NCBI RefSeq assembly: GCF_030285365.1
Contig: NZ_JASVDS010000004.1
Span: 310,001 to 374,000, forward strand
DNA from: Roseateles subflavus
Lineage (GTDB): Bacteria > Pseudomonadota > Gammaproteobacteria > Burkholderiales > Burkholderiaceae_C
Direction of reading: 5' to 3'
Length of the DNA: 64,000 nucleotides
Below the pieces are notes generated by a model. It was not told the DNA's origin, ran no database searches, and saw only the letters and a list, made by a program, of their open reading frames with translations. The number at the start of each line of letters is the position of its first letter. Within the stretch, counting starts at the first letter, position 1. Both the position numbers and the translations under genes were made by a program. Below, piece after piece: positions 38,250 to 47,745 of this stretch.

Positions 38250-39698
38250 ATGCATCGACACCCCCTTCCTGGCGCCCTGCGCCTGTCCGCCGTCCCGGCG
38301 CTGCTGCTGGCGCTGGGCCTTCTTTCGGCCTGCGCGCCCATTCCCACGCAGCCGGCCGCGCCCGAGCGCCTGCAGGGCGAGGCCCTGGGCCTGGCCGGCA
38401 CGCCCGGCGCGACGCCGGCCGCCGAGACCGCCTGGTGGCGCGCATGGGGCGATGAGCGCCTCGACGCGCTGATGGACAAGGCCCTGCGCGACGCGCCCAG
38501 CCTGGCCCTGGCCCGCGCCCGCATCGCCAAGGCCGGCGCCGCCGTGGACAACGCCGCGGCGGCCGACAAGCCGGTGATCGGCATCGGCCTGGACGTCGAG
38601 CGCCAGCGCTTCAGCGAGCACGGCATGTACCCGCCGCCGCTCGCCGGCAACGTCTACAACACGGCCACGCTGCAGGCCGGCATCAGCTACGACTGGGACT
38701 TCTTCGGTCGCCACCAGGCCGCGCTGCAGGCCAGCCTCGGCCAGCAACGCGCCTTGCAGGCCGAGAGCGAGGCCGCCCGACTGAGCCTCGCGACCGCCGT
38801 GCTGCGCGCCTGGCTGGGCCTGGCTCGCAGCGTGAGCCAGGAGCAGCTGCTGCAGCAGCAGATCGAGCTGCGCCAGCAGGCCCTGGATCTCGTGAAGCAG
38901 CGCCGCGCGGCCGGTCTTGACACCGACATCGACCTGCGTGGCGCCGAGGCCCCGCTGGCGGACCTGCAGCGCCAGAGTCTGGTGCAGCAGCAGCTGGCGC
39001 AGGCCTATCGCGTGCAGCTCGCCGCGCTGAGCGTGCAGCCGCTGGAGTCGCTGGCCGGCTGGCGCCCCGCGCTGCCCGCTGCCGTGGCCACCGCTCAGGC
39101 CCCGAACCTCGACCTCCTGGCCTCGCGGCCCGACGTGCGTGCCGCACTGGCCCGGGCCGAGGCCGCCGGCTACGAGATCACCGCCGCCCGCGGCCGCTTC
39201 TACCCGGACCTGACGCTCAACGCCTTCGCCGGCTTCAGCAGCATCGGCCTGGACAAGCTGCTGGAGAGCGGCAGCCACCAGCTGGGTTTCGGACCCTCGC
39301 TGCGTCTGCCGCTCTTTGACACCGGCCGCCTGCGCGCCGGCTTCAAGGCCGCCGTGGCCGAGCAGGAATCCGCCGTGGCGGCCTACAACGCCGCGGTGGT
39401 GGAGGGCGTCCGTGATGCCCGCGAGCAATGGGAGGCGCTGCAGTCCCTGCAGGCCCAGCAGCTGCCGCAGGAGGCGCTGCTGCGCAGCAACGAGCAGCAG
39501 CTGCGCCTGGCCGAGGAACGCCAGGCGGCGGGCCTGGGCAACCGGCTGCCGGTGATCCAGGCACGTCAGGCACTGGTGCAGCAACAGCGCCAGACGCTGG
39601 AGCTGCGCGCCCAGCAGCTCGACACCCGCGTGCAGCTGATGCGCGCCCTGGGCGGCGAAGCCCCGAAGCGCGAGCCGCGCCTGAACGGACCTGCCTGA
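38250..39698 (+). CDS. Outer-membrane efflux lipoprotein, NodT/OprM type
   Basis: This 482-residue TolC-superfamily outer-membrane factor has a lipobox (LLALGLLSAC) after a short signal peptide. Two OEP repeats are visible, each with long Ala/Gln/Glu-rich coiled coils and a beta-barrel strand region (YDWDFFGRHQAALQAS; SLRLPLFDTGRLRAGF). Start 38250 is preferred because AAGGA lies 9 bases upstream; the ATG at 38241 overlapping marR is an alternative. It forms the outer-membrane channel for the EmrAB-type pump encoded downstream. Confidence 0.9.
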   Translation: MHRHPLPGALRLSAVPALLLALGLLSACAPIPTQPAAPERLQGEALGLAGTPGATPAAETAWWRAWGDERLDALMDKALRDAPSLALARARIAKAGAAVDNAAAADKPVIGIGLDVERQRFSEHGMYPPPLAGNVYNTATLQAGISYDWDFFGRHQAALQASLGQQRALQAESEAARLSLATAVLRAWLGLARSVSQEQLLQQQIELRQQALDLVKQRRAAGLDTDIDLRGAEAPLADLQRQSLVQQQLAQAYRVQLAALSVQPLESLAGWRPALPAAVATAQAPNLDLLASRPDVRAALARAEAAGYEITAARGRFYPDLTLNAFAGFSSIGLDKLLESGSHQLGFGPSLRLPLFDTGRLRAGFKAAVAEQESAVAAYNAAVVEGVRDAREQWEALQSLQAQQLPQEALLRSNEQQLRLAEERQAAGLGNRLPVIQARQALVQQQRQTLELRAQQLDTRVQLMRALGGEAPKREPRLNGPA

Positions 39699-39792
39699 AC
39701 GGACCTGCCCCACGAACACCGCAACGGCGCCTGATCTCCCACGATCGCTTCACGAGCCCCGGCGCCCGGACCCAACGAAAGAACACGTCATC

Positions 39793-41082
39793 ATGAGCCA
39801 AGACAACAACAACACCGCCGCCGCCAAGACCGGCAATCCCCAGCGCAAGAAGGGCCTGACCCTCGTCGCCCTCGCCCTGGTGGTGGGCTTCGGTGCCTAC
39901 AGCGCCTACGAGTGGCTGGTGGGCCGCCACTACGAGAAGACCGACAACGCCTACGTGCAGGCCAATGTCGTGCAGATCACGCCGCTGGTCGGCGGGACGG
40001 TGCGCGCCATCCACGTGGATGACACCGACGCCGTCAAGGCCGGCCAGAAGCTGGTCAGCCTGGACCCGGTCGACGCCCGCATGGCGCTGGAGCAGGCCCA
40101 GGCCCAGCTCGGCCAGACGGTGCGCGAGGTGCGGACCCTGTTCGCCAACAACGCCACGCTGCAGGCCCAGGCTCGCAGCCGTGACGCCGACCTGCAGCGC
40201 GCCCGCAGCGAGGTCGCCCGCCTGAAGGACGACGTCAGCCGCCGCGAGCCGCTGGTGGCGACGGGCGCGGTGGGCAAGGAAGAGCTGGAGCACGCCCGCG
40301 CCCAGCTCAAGACCGCACAGGCCGCCGTGGCCGCCGCCGAGGCGGGCGCCGAAGCGGCCCGCGAGCAGCTCGCGTCCAACCAGTCTCTGACCGACGGCAC
40401 CAGCGTCGAGCAGCACCCCAATGTGCAGCGCGCCGCCGCCCGCGTGCGCGAAACCTTCCTCGCCCTGCAGCGCAGCGAGCTGCTGGCGCCGGTGGACGGC
40501 TGGATCGCGCGCCGCAGCGTGCAGCTGGGCCAGCGCGTGGCCGCCGGCGCGCCGCTGATGAGCGTCGTGGGGCTGCAGCAGGCCTGGGTCGACGCCAACT
40601 TCAAGGAAGGCCAGCTGGCCCGCCTGCGCATCGGCCAGCCGGTGACGCTGGTGGCGGACGTCTACGGCGACAAGACCGAGTTCCACGGCAAGGTCGTCGG
40701 CCTGGGGGCCGGCACCGGCGCGGCCTTCGCCGTGCTGCCGGCCCAGAACGCCACGGGCAACTGGATCAAGGTGGTGCAGCGAGTGCCGGTGCGCATCGCA
40801 CTGGACGCCAAGGAGCTGGCCGCGCATCCGCTGCGCGTGGGCCTGTCGATGAACGTGGCCGTGGACGTGAGCGAGCAGTCCGGGCAGCCGCTGTCCCAGG
40901 GCGTGGCCACCACCAGCGCCACCGCGACCAAGGTCTTCGAGGACCAGGACCGCGCCGCGGACGCCGAGGTGGCGCGCATCATCCAGTCCAACCTGGGCCG
41001 GGCCGCCAAGCCTGTCGCGGCAGCCTCCAAGGCCGTCGCCAAGGCCCACAAGAGCGCTGACGCCGCCCACGGAAAGGCCTGA
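39793..41082 (+). CDS. emrA: EmrA-like periplasmic adaptor (HlyD family)
   Basis: This 429-residue membrane-fusion protein has one N-terminal membrane helix (LTLVALALVVGFGAYSAYEWL), a split biotinyl-lipoyl domain (NAYVQANVVQITPLVGGTVRAIHVDD and LLAPVDGWIARRSVQLGQRV), a long alpha-hairpin between them (residues about 90-215) and a beta-barrel domain. An Ala/Lys-rich tail of about 45 residues follows. It bridges the EmrB-like permease and the outer-membrane factor. It is 94 bp after the outer-membrane gene and 2 bp before emrB. Confidence 0.93.
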   Translation: MSQDNNNTAAAKTGNPQRKKGLTLVALALVVGFGAYSAYEWLVGRHYEKTDNAYVQANVVQITPLVGGTVRAIHVDDTDAVKAGQKLVSLDPVDARMALEQAQAQLGQTVREVRTLFANNATLQAQARSRDADLQRARSEVARLKDDVSRREPLVATGAVGKEELEHARAQLKTAQAAVAAAEAGAEAAREQLASNQSLTDGTSVEQHPNVQRAAARVRETFLALQRSELLAPVDGWIARRSVQLGQRVAAGAPLMSVVGLQQAWVDANFKEGQLARLRIGQPVTLVADVYGDKTEFHGKVVGLGAGTGAAFAVLPAQNATGNWIKVVQRVPVRIALDAKELAAHPLRVGLSMNVAVDVSEQSGQPLSQGVATTSATATKVFEDQDRAADAEVARIIQSNLGRAAKPVAAASKAVAKAHKSADAAHGKA

Positions 41083-41084
41083 GC

Positions 41085-42647
41085 ATGAGCGCCCCCGCTG
41101 CTGCCGTGGCGCCACCGCCACCGCTCAAGGGCTCCGACCTGGTGGTGGGCACGATTGCCCTGTCACTGGCGACCTTCATGAACGTGCTGGACTCGTCCAT
41201 CGCCAACGTGTCCCTGCCGGCCATCGCCGGTGACCTGGGCGTGAGCCCGGTGCAGGGCACCTGGGTGATCACGAGCTTCGGCGTGGCCAACGCCATCTCC
41301 GTGCCGCTCACCGGCTGGCTGACGCAGCGCTTCGGCGCCGTGCGCCTGTTCACCGTGAGCGTGCTGCTCTTCGTGCTCGCGTCCTGGCTGTGCGGCTTCG
41401 CGCATTCGCTGGAGATGCTGGTGGCCTGCCGTGTGCTGCAGGGGCTGGTGGCGGGGCCGATGATCCCGCTGTCCCAGACGCTGCTGCTGTCGAGCTACCC
41501 GCCGGCCAAGGCGGGCACGGCGCTGGCCTTATGGGGGGTGACGACCCTGGTCGCGCCAGTGGTCGGGCCGCTGCTGGGCGGCTGGATCACCGACAACGTC
41601 TCCTGGCCGTGGATCTTCTACATCAACGTGCCCGTCGGCCTGCTGGCCGCCGGCATGACCTGGAGCATCTATCGCTCGCGCGAGACGCAGATCAAGAAGC
41701 TGCCCATCGACGGCGTGGGCCTGGCGCTGCTGGTGCTGTGGGTCGGGGCGCTGCAGGTCATGCTGGACAAGGGCAAGGAGCTCGATTGGTTCTCCAGCCC
41801 CGAGATCGTCATCCTCGGTCTGACCGCGCTGATCGGCTTCGCCTTCTTCCTCGTGTGGGAGCTGACCGACGACCATCCCGTGGTGGACCTGCGCCTCTTC
41901 GCGCGGCGCAACTTCCTCTTCGGGGCGGCGACGCTGTCCATCGCCTACGGCCTGTTCTTCGGCAACGTCGTGCTGCTGCCGCTGTGGCTGCAGCAGTGGA
42001 TGGGCTACACCGCCACGGACGCCGGCATGGCGCTGGCGCCGGTGGGCCTGCTGGCGATCCTGCTGTCGCCGGTGGTGGGGCGCAATGTCGCCCGCGTGGA
42101 CCCGCGCTGGATGGCGAGCTTCGCCTTCGTGATGTTCGCCATCGTGCTGAAGATGCGGGCCAACTTCACCACGCAGACGGACTTCGCGACCATCATGATC
42201 CCGACGATCCTGCAGGGCGCGGCGCTGGCCTTCTTCTTCATCCCGCTGACCACGCTGACGCTCTCGGGCATCACGCCGGACCGCATCGCGGCGGCGGCGG
42301 GCCTGTCGAACTTCGTGCGCATCACGGCGGGCGCGATGGGGACCTCCATCTCGACGACGCTGTGGGAGAACCGTGCCACGCTGCACCACCACCACCTCGC
42401 CGAGCGCCTCGCGCAGGGCGATCCGGTGACGGACGAGACGCTGCGCCAGCTGCAGTCCACCGGCATGAGCCTGCCGCAGGCGATGGCCTGGCTGAACCGC
42501 ACGATCGACCAGCAGGCCTTCACGCGGGCCGCGGACGACATCTTCCTGGCGTCCGCCGCCATCTTCCTGGTGCTGATCGCCTCGGTGTGGCTGACCCGTC
42601 GGCCGCCGCGGATGTCGGCGCCGGTGGATGCCGGCGGCGCGCACTGA
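41085..42647 (+). CDS. emrB: EmrB/QacA-type DHA2 drug:H+ antiporter
   Basis: This 520-residue MFS transporter has 14 predicted helices. Family motifs are FMNVLDSSIANVSLPAIAGDLG at helix 1, TLWGVTTLVAPVVGPLLGGW-like motif C (ALWGVTTLVAPVVGPLLGG) and the loop motif GWLTQRFGAVRLF. Start ATG follows the emrA stop by 2 bp. Together with the adaptor and outer-membrane factor it makes a three-component pump exporting hydrophobic compounds directly out of the cell. Confidence 0.95.
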   Translation: MSAPAAAVAPPPPLKGSDLVVGTIALSLATFMNVLDSSIANVSLPAIAGDLGVSPVQGTWVITSFGVANAISVPLTGWLTQRFGAVRLFTVSVLLFVLASWLCGFAHSLEMLVACRVLQGLVAGPMIPLSQTLLLSSYPPAKAGTALALWGVTTLVAPVVGPLLGGWITDNVSWPWIFYINVPVGLLAAGMTWSIYRSRETQIKKLPIDGVGLALLVLWVGALQVMLDKGKELDWFSSPEIVILGLTALIGFAFFLVWELTDDHPVVDLRLFARRNFLFGAATLSIAYGLFFGNVVLLPLWLQQWMGYTATDAGMALAPVGLLAILLSPVVGRNVARVDPRWMASFAFVMFAIVLKMRANFTTQTDFATIMIPTILQGAALAFFFIPLTTLTLSGITPDRIAAAAGLSNFVRITAGAMGTSISTTLWENRATLHHHHLAERLAQGDPVTDETLRQLQSTGMSLPQAMAWLNRTIDQQAFTRAADDIFLASAAIFLVLIASVWLTRRPPRMSAPVDAGGAH

Positions 42648-42686
42648 CGCGGTCGATGACCTGACGCGATGAACGAGGGCGAGGAC

Positions 42687-42938
42687 TCAGCGGTCCTCGC
42701 CCTCGGTGTTTTCGGGGCCGTCCGCACTGGCGTTGTCGCCTGGCGGCTTGGGCGGCCGGCCCCGCTTCGACGGCGGCGCGGCGTCCAGCTTCACGCCGCG
42801 GCGCTGCAGCGCCTCGCGCAGCAGGTACTCGATCTGGGCATTGCTCGAACGCAGCTCGCGCGCGGCCAGGCGCTCGATCTCGTCCCACAGCTCGGGGGAG
42901 AGCCGCAGCGCAAAGGCCTTTTTAGTGGGACTGGCCAT
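42687..42938 (-). CDS. Ribbon-helix-helix DNA-binding protein with C-terminal AT-hook
   Basis: This 83-residue protein has an Arc-type ribbon-helix-helix domain at residues about 6-45 ([20 protein letters not shown] then SSNAQIEYLLREAL). It continues into PSKRGRPPKPPG, whose RGRP core is a textbook AT-hook, and ends in an acidic tail. Start 42938 lies inside the 3' end of the preceding membrane-protein gene (17-bp overlap). It is the third gene of the SPFH operon, whose promoter region contains an AT-rich 24-bp palindrome. Autoregulation through that site is a reasonable inference. Confidence 0.85.
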   Translation of the reverse strand: MASPTKKAFALRLSPELWDEIERLAARELRSSNAQIEYLLREALQRRGVKLDAAPPSKRGRPPKPPGDNASADGPENTEGEDR

Positions 42939-43506
42939 GCCGTCGTGCTCCGGGGGATCGCGGATGCCGGCTGCCGCGGGACACGGCGGCGGGCGAGGCG
43001 CTTGCCTGTGCCGCATCGGAAGCCAATGCGGCCCGCGGCACGCGCCACTGCAGGAGCGCCACCGCCATGCAGGCCAGCGTCAGCATCAGCACGGCCAGCG
43101 TGCCGAGCTCATGCTCCTGAGCGCTCAGGCGCGGCCATCCCGCCTGGTGCGGGGCCACGATCTGGTAGTGCGAGACGCTCAGCATCAGCAGCAGCAGGGC
43201 GCCGACCACCAACAGCTGCCGGTCCATGCGAGCCCAGCTCAGCGCGGCACGCGCAGGGTTCAGCCAGTACGACCGATGCGGAATGCTGAGGAGAGAAGGG
43301 CGCTTCTGGAGCCAGCGCACCAGGCCGCCGCCCATCATCCAGGGCATGGGCCCCAGCAGGAGCACCATGAGCAGCACATAGCCTGTACGGGGCATCGCCT
43401 TGCCCGGGGCGCCGACCTGCTCGGGGAGCCAGGGCCAGCTGGCCACCAGGCTCAGCAGATACAGCACCCACGCGATGCGCAGGCACCGACGGAGGAGCTC
43501 GGTCAC
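42922..43506 (-). CDS. Multi-pass membrane protein, DUF1648-like, second gene of the SPFH operon
   Basis: This 194-residue protein has about four predicted membrane helices (residues 10-25, 43-60, 97-112, 132-152) and a basic cytoplasmic tail. The segment [32 protein letters not shown] resembles the DUF1648 motif (quoted in two parts here: [18 protein letters not shown] and [14 protein letters not shown]). Function is unknown. It begins 15 bp after the SPFH gene and overlaps the DNA-binding gene by 17 bp, so the three are translated from one message. A structural partner of the SPFH protein is the obvious guess. Confidence 0.78.
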   Translation of the reverse strand: MTELLRRCLRIAWVLYLLSLVASWPWLPEQVGAPGKAMPRTGYVLLMVLLLGPMPWMMGGGLVRWLQKRPSLLSIPHRSYWLNPARAALSWARMDRQLLVVGALLLLMLSVSHYQIVAPHQAGWPRLSAQEHELGTLAVLMLTLACMAVALLQWRVPRAALASDAAQASASPAAVSRGSRHPRSPGARRHGQSH

Positions 43507-43521
43507 GTCCCGCTCCTTCGC

Positions 43522-44415
43522 TCAGTTGTACAGCGTGCCCGCATTCACGATGGGCTGGGTGTCCTTGTCGGAGCACAGCACCACCAGCAGGTTGGAGACC
43601 ATCGCGGCCTTGCGCTCGTCGTCCAGCACGACGATCTCGCGCTCGGACAGTCCCTTGAGCGCGGACTCCACCATGCTCACCGCCCCGTGCACGATGCGCT
43701 GGCGGGCGCTGATGATGGCCTCGGCCTGCTGGCGGCGCAGCATGACCTGGGCGATCTCGGGGGCGTAGGCGAGGTGGGTGAGCTTGGCGTCCAGCACCTC
43801 GACGCCCGCCGCGGCGAAGCGCTCCTGCAGCTCGGCCTTCATGGCGGCGGCGACTTCGTCCTGGCCGGCGCGCAGCGTGGTCTCGCCGTGCTGGAGGTCC
43901 TCGCCGTCGTCATAGGCATAGAGATTGGCCGTGTGGCGCAGCGCGGCCTCGGCCTGGATCTGCACATAGGTCTCGTAGCTGTCGACGTCGAATAGCGCCT
44001 GTGCCGTGTCGCTCACCCGCCAGACGACGGCCGCGCTGATCTCGATGGGATTGCCGCGCTTGTCGTTGACCTTCAGTGTGGGCGAGGTGAGGTTGCGCGA
44101 TCGCAGCGAGAGGCGCTGCTTGCCGGCAAAGGGATTGGCCCAGCGCAGGCCGGGCTCGCGGTCCGTGCCGATGTAGCGGCCGAACAGCGTCATCACCCGG
44201 CCTTCGTTGGGCTGCTGCATGTAGAGGCCGGCCCCGACGAGCAGGGACAGGACCACGCTCAGCACCGCCCCGATCAGGTGGTGGGCCCCGGCGGCCATGA
44301 AGGCGGCCAGCACCCACAGACCGAGCATGCCCATCAGGGCAAAGTAGCCGTTGGCGGCGTGCGCGCGGCGCTCGGTCGTGCGAACTTCCTGCGGCGTCGG
44401 ACGAGTCGTGCTCAT
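43522..44415 (-). CDS. SPFH/band-7 domain membrane protein
   Basis: This 297-residue protein has two close N-terminal membrane helices (residues about 24-65) followed by an SPFH domain ([21 protein letters not shown] to [20 protein letters not shown]). The C-terminal helical tail carries the usual [21 protein letters not shown] proteins oligomerise into membrane microdomain cages and often influence protease or lipid organisation; the specific role here is unknown. AGGAGG precedes the ATG. It is the first of three overlapping or closely spaced genes with an RHH regulator last. Confidence 0.9.
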   Translation of the reverse strand: MSTTRPTPQEVRTTERRAHAANGYFALMGMLGLWVLAAFMAAGAHHLIGAVLSVVLSLLVGAGLYMQQPNEGRVMTLFGRYIGTDREPGLRWANPFAGKQRLSLRSRNLTSPTLKVNDKRGNPIEISAAVVWRVSDTAQALFDVDSYETYVQIQAEAALRHTANLYAYDDGEDLQHGETTLRAGQDEVAAAMKAELQERFAAAGVEVLDAKLTHLAYAPEIAQVMLRRQQAEAIISARQRIVHGAVSMVESALKGLSEREIVVLDDERKAAMVSNLLVVLCSDKDTQPIVNAGTLYN

Positions 44416-44428
44416 GGGGCCTCCTGTG

Positions 44429-44452
44429 AATTAATGTGATATCACTTTAATT
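44429..44452. promoter_or_regulatory. 24-bp AT-rich palindrome upstream of the SPFH operon
   Basis: AATTAA-T-GTGATATCAC-T-TTAATT (44429-44452) is palindromic at 22 of 24 positions and ends 14 bp before the SPFH start codon, overlapping the ribosome-binding region and the likely -10. A possible minus-strand -35 TTGCCA lies at 44469-44474. It is the probable operator for the operon's own RHH/AT-hook protein (inferred). Confidence 0.65.
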
Positions 44453-44508
44453 CCATATTTGCCGCCATGGCAAGTCTTTTCGGAGACTGGTCGCCGCGCA
44501 GCCGGCGT

Positions 44509-46656
44509 TCACAGATTCGCCGCGAACAGCCGCTTCAGGAAGAGCTGCTTGAAGCTGTTCGCCTGGTCGAGGCCCAGACGCTCGAGGTAGGCCTCCGGCA
44601 CCTCCGGCACGCCCTGCAGGCTGCGCAGGATGAGCCCGACCAGCTCGACGGGATGCGTGCTGGCGTGCTTGAGCTTCTTGAGTGCGCGGACGATCTTGAG
44701 CTCGTCGTCCGTGAGGTCCGTGCCGAAAGGGAAGTCCGGCAGCACACCCTCGTTGCGCCAGGGGCGCAGCTGCTCGCGCAGCGCCTCGGGCCGGTTCTGG
44801 CGCCAGGTCTCGGGCAGCTGCCAGTCCGCGGCCAGCTTGCCGTGCGCCTGGGCCTCGCGCATGAGGGACTCCTGGAAGCGCGAGTCCGCGATGCGGATCA
44901 GCGCCTGCACCACCTCGCTGTCCGACCGGCCGCGCAGATCCGCGACGCCGTACTCGGTGATCACCACGTCCCGCAGATGGCGCGGGATGGTGACGTTGCC
45001 GTAGTTCCAGACGATGGAGCTGGTGAGCCCGTGGTGGTTCTCGTGCGTGGCGCGCAGCATGAGCACCGAGCGGGCGTCGGGCAGCGCGTGGCCCATGGCG
45101 ACGAAGTTGTACTGCCCGCCCACGCCCGAGACAACCTGGCCCGACTCGAGCGCGTCGGAGCCGGCGGCGCCGAGCAGCGTCATCTTCATCGTCGTGTTCA
45201 TGAAGCGGGCGTCGCGCCGCTGCAGTCGCTTGAGCGTCTCGCTGCCCAGGCCGTCGCCGTAGAGCTCGTTGATGTAGCCGATGCGGGTCATGGCGATCTG
45301 CGCGCGCAGCGGCTCGTCGAGCTCGCGCAGAGTCTGGTAGAAGTCCCGCGGGCCGAGGAAGAAGCCGCCGTGCAGCAGGGCGCGCTGGCGCCACTGCGGG
45401 CCGAGCGCGGCGGTCCAGGCCTGCAGCGCCGCGGGGCTGTCGAGGTCCGAGGGCAGGGCGCGGGCGGCCTCCGGCGTGAGCGTGTCCCGCAGCAGGCCCT
45501 GCGCCTGCCAGTGCTGCAGCGCGCGCGCGCCCAGTGGCAGCTGCACGGCGCCCATCTCGCACAGCGCCTGCAGCGCGGCCACGCTGGGGGTCCCGCCCAG
45601 ACGGCCGGCCAGCGCGAGGCGCTGCAGGGACTCGTCCTGGAAGACCTGCCGCTTGATGATGCCGGCGCGCACGAGCTGCAGCAGGCCGTTCACGAACATC
45701 TCCGAGCAGCCGTAGAGGCCCTGCTCGAAGGGCGCGAGCTCGCGCGCGGCCACGTCCTGGCTGCCCAGCCCGGCCAGCATCTGGCGGAAGGCCGCCGGCC
45801 GCGTGTGGCGCACGATCAGCGCCTGCGCGATGGCGTCGCCCAGCGAGCCGATGCCGATCTGCAGCGTGCCGCCGTCCTTCACGAGGCTGGCGGCATGCAG
45901 GCCGATGGCGTAGTCCGCCCAGCCGATGGCGGCATTGGGGGGGGCGAAGAGCTGGTGGCTGGTCTCGGGCGTCTCCACGACGAGGTCGACATAGCCCGGC
46001 GGCACCAGGGCCGGCCCGGTCATGAAGGGCAGCTGGCGGTTGATCATGGCCACCGTGAAGGGCTGGCGGCCGAGCGCGGCGAGCTGCTCGATGAGGTCCA
46101 GGCTGAGGTCCGGATTGCAGGACAGGGACAGCTGCGGGCCCGCGCCGCTGCCCGCCTCGGCGTCGCGGCAGGCCACGGCCTGCAGGATGAGGTTCACGCC
46201 GAGCTTCACCATGTCCCGCACCACGAAGCTGTAGTTGGTGCAGACGAAGCCCTGCTGCGCGACGGGGTTGCCGAGGTAGTCGCCCGTCTTCAGGAAGAAC
46301 TCGTGCACGGCGATGTTCGGGGGCAGCGTCTGGGCGCGGTGGTCCTTGACGTAGTCGAGGTCGGGGTAGTCGGCGAACACGCGCGCCACCAGCGGCTCGA
46401 GGAACTGGCGCTCGAGATCGCTCTTGCCGACGGGCTTCTCGAGCGAGAGGGCCGTGAAGATGGTCAGGCGCCGCTGTGGCAGCGCGCGGAGGCGGCGGTA
46501 CAGCGCGTTGACGAGCGGATTGGGCTTGCCGAGGCCCAGCGGGATGGCCATGACGATGTCACCCGGCACGCGGGCCAGGATCTGGTCGACGGCCTGGTCC
46601 AGATCCTGCAGCAGCGGCGGGTGGGCGGTGGCGGTCGAAGGGGGCGTGGGCAGCAT
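44509..46656 (-). CDS. Acetyl-CoA hydrolase/transferase family protein (long form)
   Basis: This 715-residue protein contains the family I CoA-transferase/acetyl-CoA hydrolase C-terminal domain: QIGIGSLGDAIAQAL, ARFMNTTMKMTLLGAAGSD, VSGVGGQYNFVAMGHALPDARS, SIVWNYGNVTIPRHLRDVVITEYGVADLRGR. It is longer than the 500-residue SucCoA-acetate transferases because of an N-terminal region and an insert between domains. The catalytic Glu expected between the domains is plausibly in the ITEYGVADLRG area or upstream; I could not fix it. Start 46656 has GAGGAG nine bases upstream. It probably transfers or hydrolyses acyl-CoA; the substrate is unknown. It is monocistronic. Confidence 0.82.
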   Translation of the reverse strand: MLPTPPSTATAHPPLLQDLDQAVDQILARVPGDIVMAIPLGLGKPNPLVNALYRRLRALPQRRLTIFTALSLEKPVGKSDLERQFLEPLVARVFADYPDLDYVKDHRAQTLPPNIAVHEFFLKTGDYLGNPVAQQGFVCTNYSFVVRDMVKLGVNLILQAVACRDAEAGSGAGPQLSLSCNPDLSLDLIEQLAALGRQPFTVAMINRQLPFMTGPALVPPGYVDLVVETPETSHQLFAPPNAAIGWADYAIGLHAASLVKDGGTLQIGIGSLGDAIAQALIVRHTRPAAFRQMLAGLGSQDVAARELAPFEQGLYGCSEMFVNGLLQLVRAGIIKRQVFQDESLQRLALAGRLGGTPSVAALQALCEMGAVQLPLGARALQHWQAQGLLRDTLTPEAARALPSDLDSPAALQAWTAALGPQWRQRALLHGGFFLGPRDFYQTLRELDEPLRAQIAMTRIGYINELYGDGLGSETLKRLQRRDARFMNTTMKMTLLGAAGSDALESGQVVSGVGGQYNFVAMGHALPDARSVLMLRATHENHHGLTSSIVWNYGNVTIPRHLRDVVITEYGVADLRGRSDSEVVQALIRIADSRFQESLMREAQAHGKLAADWQLPETWRQNRPEALREQLRPWRNEGVLPDFPFGTDLTDDELKIVRALKKLKHASTHPVELVGLILRSLQGVPEVPEAYLERLGLDQANSFKQLFLKRLFAANL

Positions 46657-46883
46657 GCGGTGTCTCCTCGGTTCGGGTCCCAGTGTCTCCTGCGCGGCGC
46701 ACCGGCAGCTTGACAATTGGCAAGGCAAGCACTGGGCGCGCCGCCGCGCAAGCCGGGAATGCAGAGCCCCTCGATCAAGGTGCAGGCCGGCACGGCACGT
46801 GCGGGACGGTCGCGGAGTGTGCTGCAATATCGCCTGCAGTATTCGCCTCCCGCTGGTTTGCTGTTTCACCACCCCGTCCGTTC

Positions 46884-47702
46884 ATGTCCACGCCGCCGCC
46901 CGACCTCGAACCCGTTGCCCCCGCCTGGTTGCCGTGGTTCGGCCAGCTTGTCACCCGCCGCGGCGTCGGGTCCGGACTGGCGATGCTGTGCGGCGTGGTG
47001 TGGGTGCTGTCCCTGGCGCTCTCGCAGCTGGTGATCAGCCTCATCGGGCGGGGGGACCGCCTGGTGGCCGCGATCTGCGCCTCGGCCTGTGCGCTGGGCA
47101 TCACCGCCGTCTTCGGCTACCTCTTTCTGCGGCTAGTGCAGTTCCAGGACCAGGCCCGGGCCCGCGTCGATCACCACGCCACGCTGGACCCGTTGACCGG
47201 CACCTGCAACCGCCGCCACTTCATGCAGACCGTGGACCGCGAGTGGTCCCGCGCCAAGCGCTACAACATGGACTGCGCGCTGCTGCTGATGGATGTGGAC
47301 CATTTCAAGCGCGTCAACGATGCCCACGGCAGCCTCTGCGGCGATCGCCTGCTGCGCGAGATCGCCCGGGTGAGTGGCGAGACGCTGCGCCAGGCCGACG
47401 TGCTGGCGCGTTTCGAGGGCGAGGAGTTCGCCGTCTTCCTGCCGCATACCGACCCGCTCGGCGCGCTGGACGTGGCCGAGCGCATGCGCGAGCGCGTGGA
47501 GCAGCTGCAGTTCAGCTGGGACGAGCGGGACGTGCCGGTGAGCGTGAGCCTCGGCGTCGCCTCGCTGCAGTACGAGCACCTGACGCTCGACCATCTCATC
47601 CACGACGCCGACGAGGCGCTCTACAGCGCCAAGGCCGCCGGTCGCAACTGCGTGCGGGCGAAGCTCGGCCTGCAGCCGGGGCACTCCAGTTACGCGCTTT
47701 GA
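46884..47702 (+). CDS. Membrane-anchored GGDEF-domain protein with altered signature (EGEEF)
   Basis: This 272-residue protein has two membrane helices (about 32-54 and 60-85) with almost no periplasmic loop, then a GGDEF domain (residues about 98-262). DPLTGTCNRRHF, LLLMDVDHFKRVND and SVSLGVASLQ are intact. The active-site loop is ARFEGEEFAVFLP (EGEEF at 178-182) instead of GGEEF/GGDEF, and the canonical GHxxGD is GSLCGD. Either a variant but active diguanylate cyclase or a degenerate c-di-GMP/GTP-binding protein is possible. No RxxD I-site precedes the loop at the usual spacing. No strong ribosome binding site is visible. Confidence 0.87.
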   Translation: MSTPPPDLEPVAPAWLPWFGQLVTRRGVGSGLAMLCGVVWVLSLALSQLVISLIGRGDRLVAAICASACALGITAVFGYLFLRLVQFQDQARARVDHHATLDPLTGTCNRRHFMQTVDREWSRAKRYNMDCALLLMDVDHFKRVNDAHGSLCGDRLLREIARVSGETLRQADVLARFEGEEFAVFLPHTDPLGALDVAERMRERVEQLQFSWDERDVPVSVSLGVASLQYEHLTLDHLIHDADEALYSAKAAGRNCVRAKLGLQPGHSSYAL

Positions 47703-47745
47703 CGACGGGCCTCGTCGCTGCAGCCCGCCGAGGCGGCAGCCCCGC

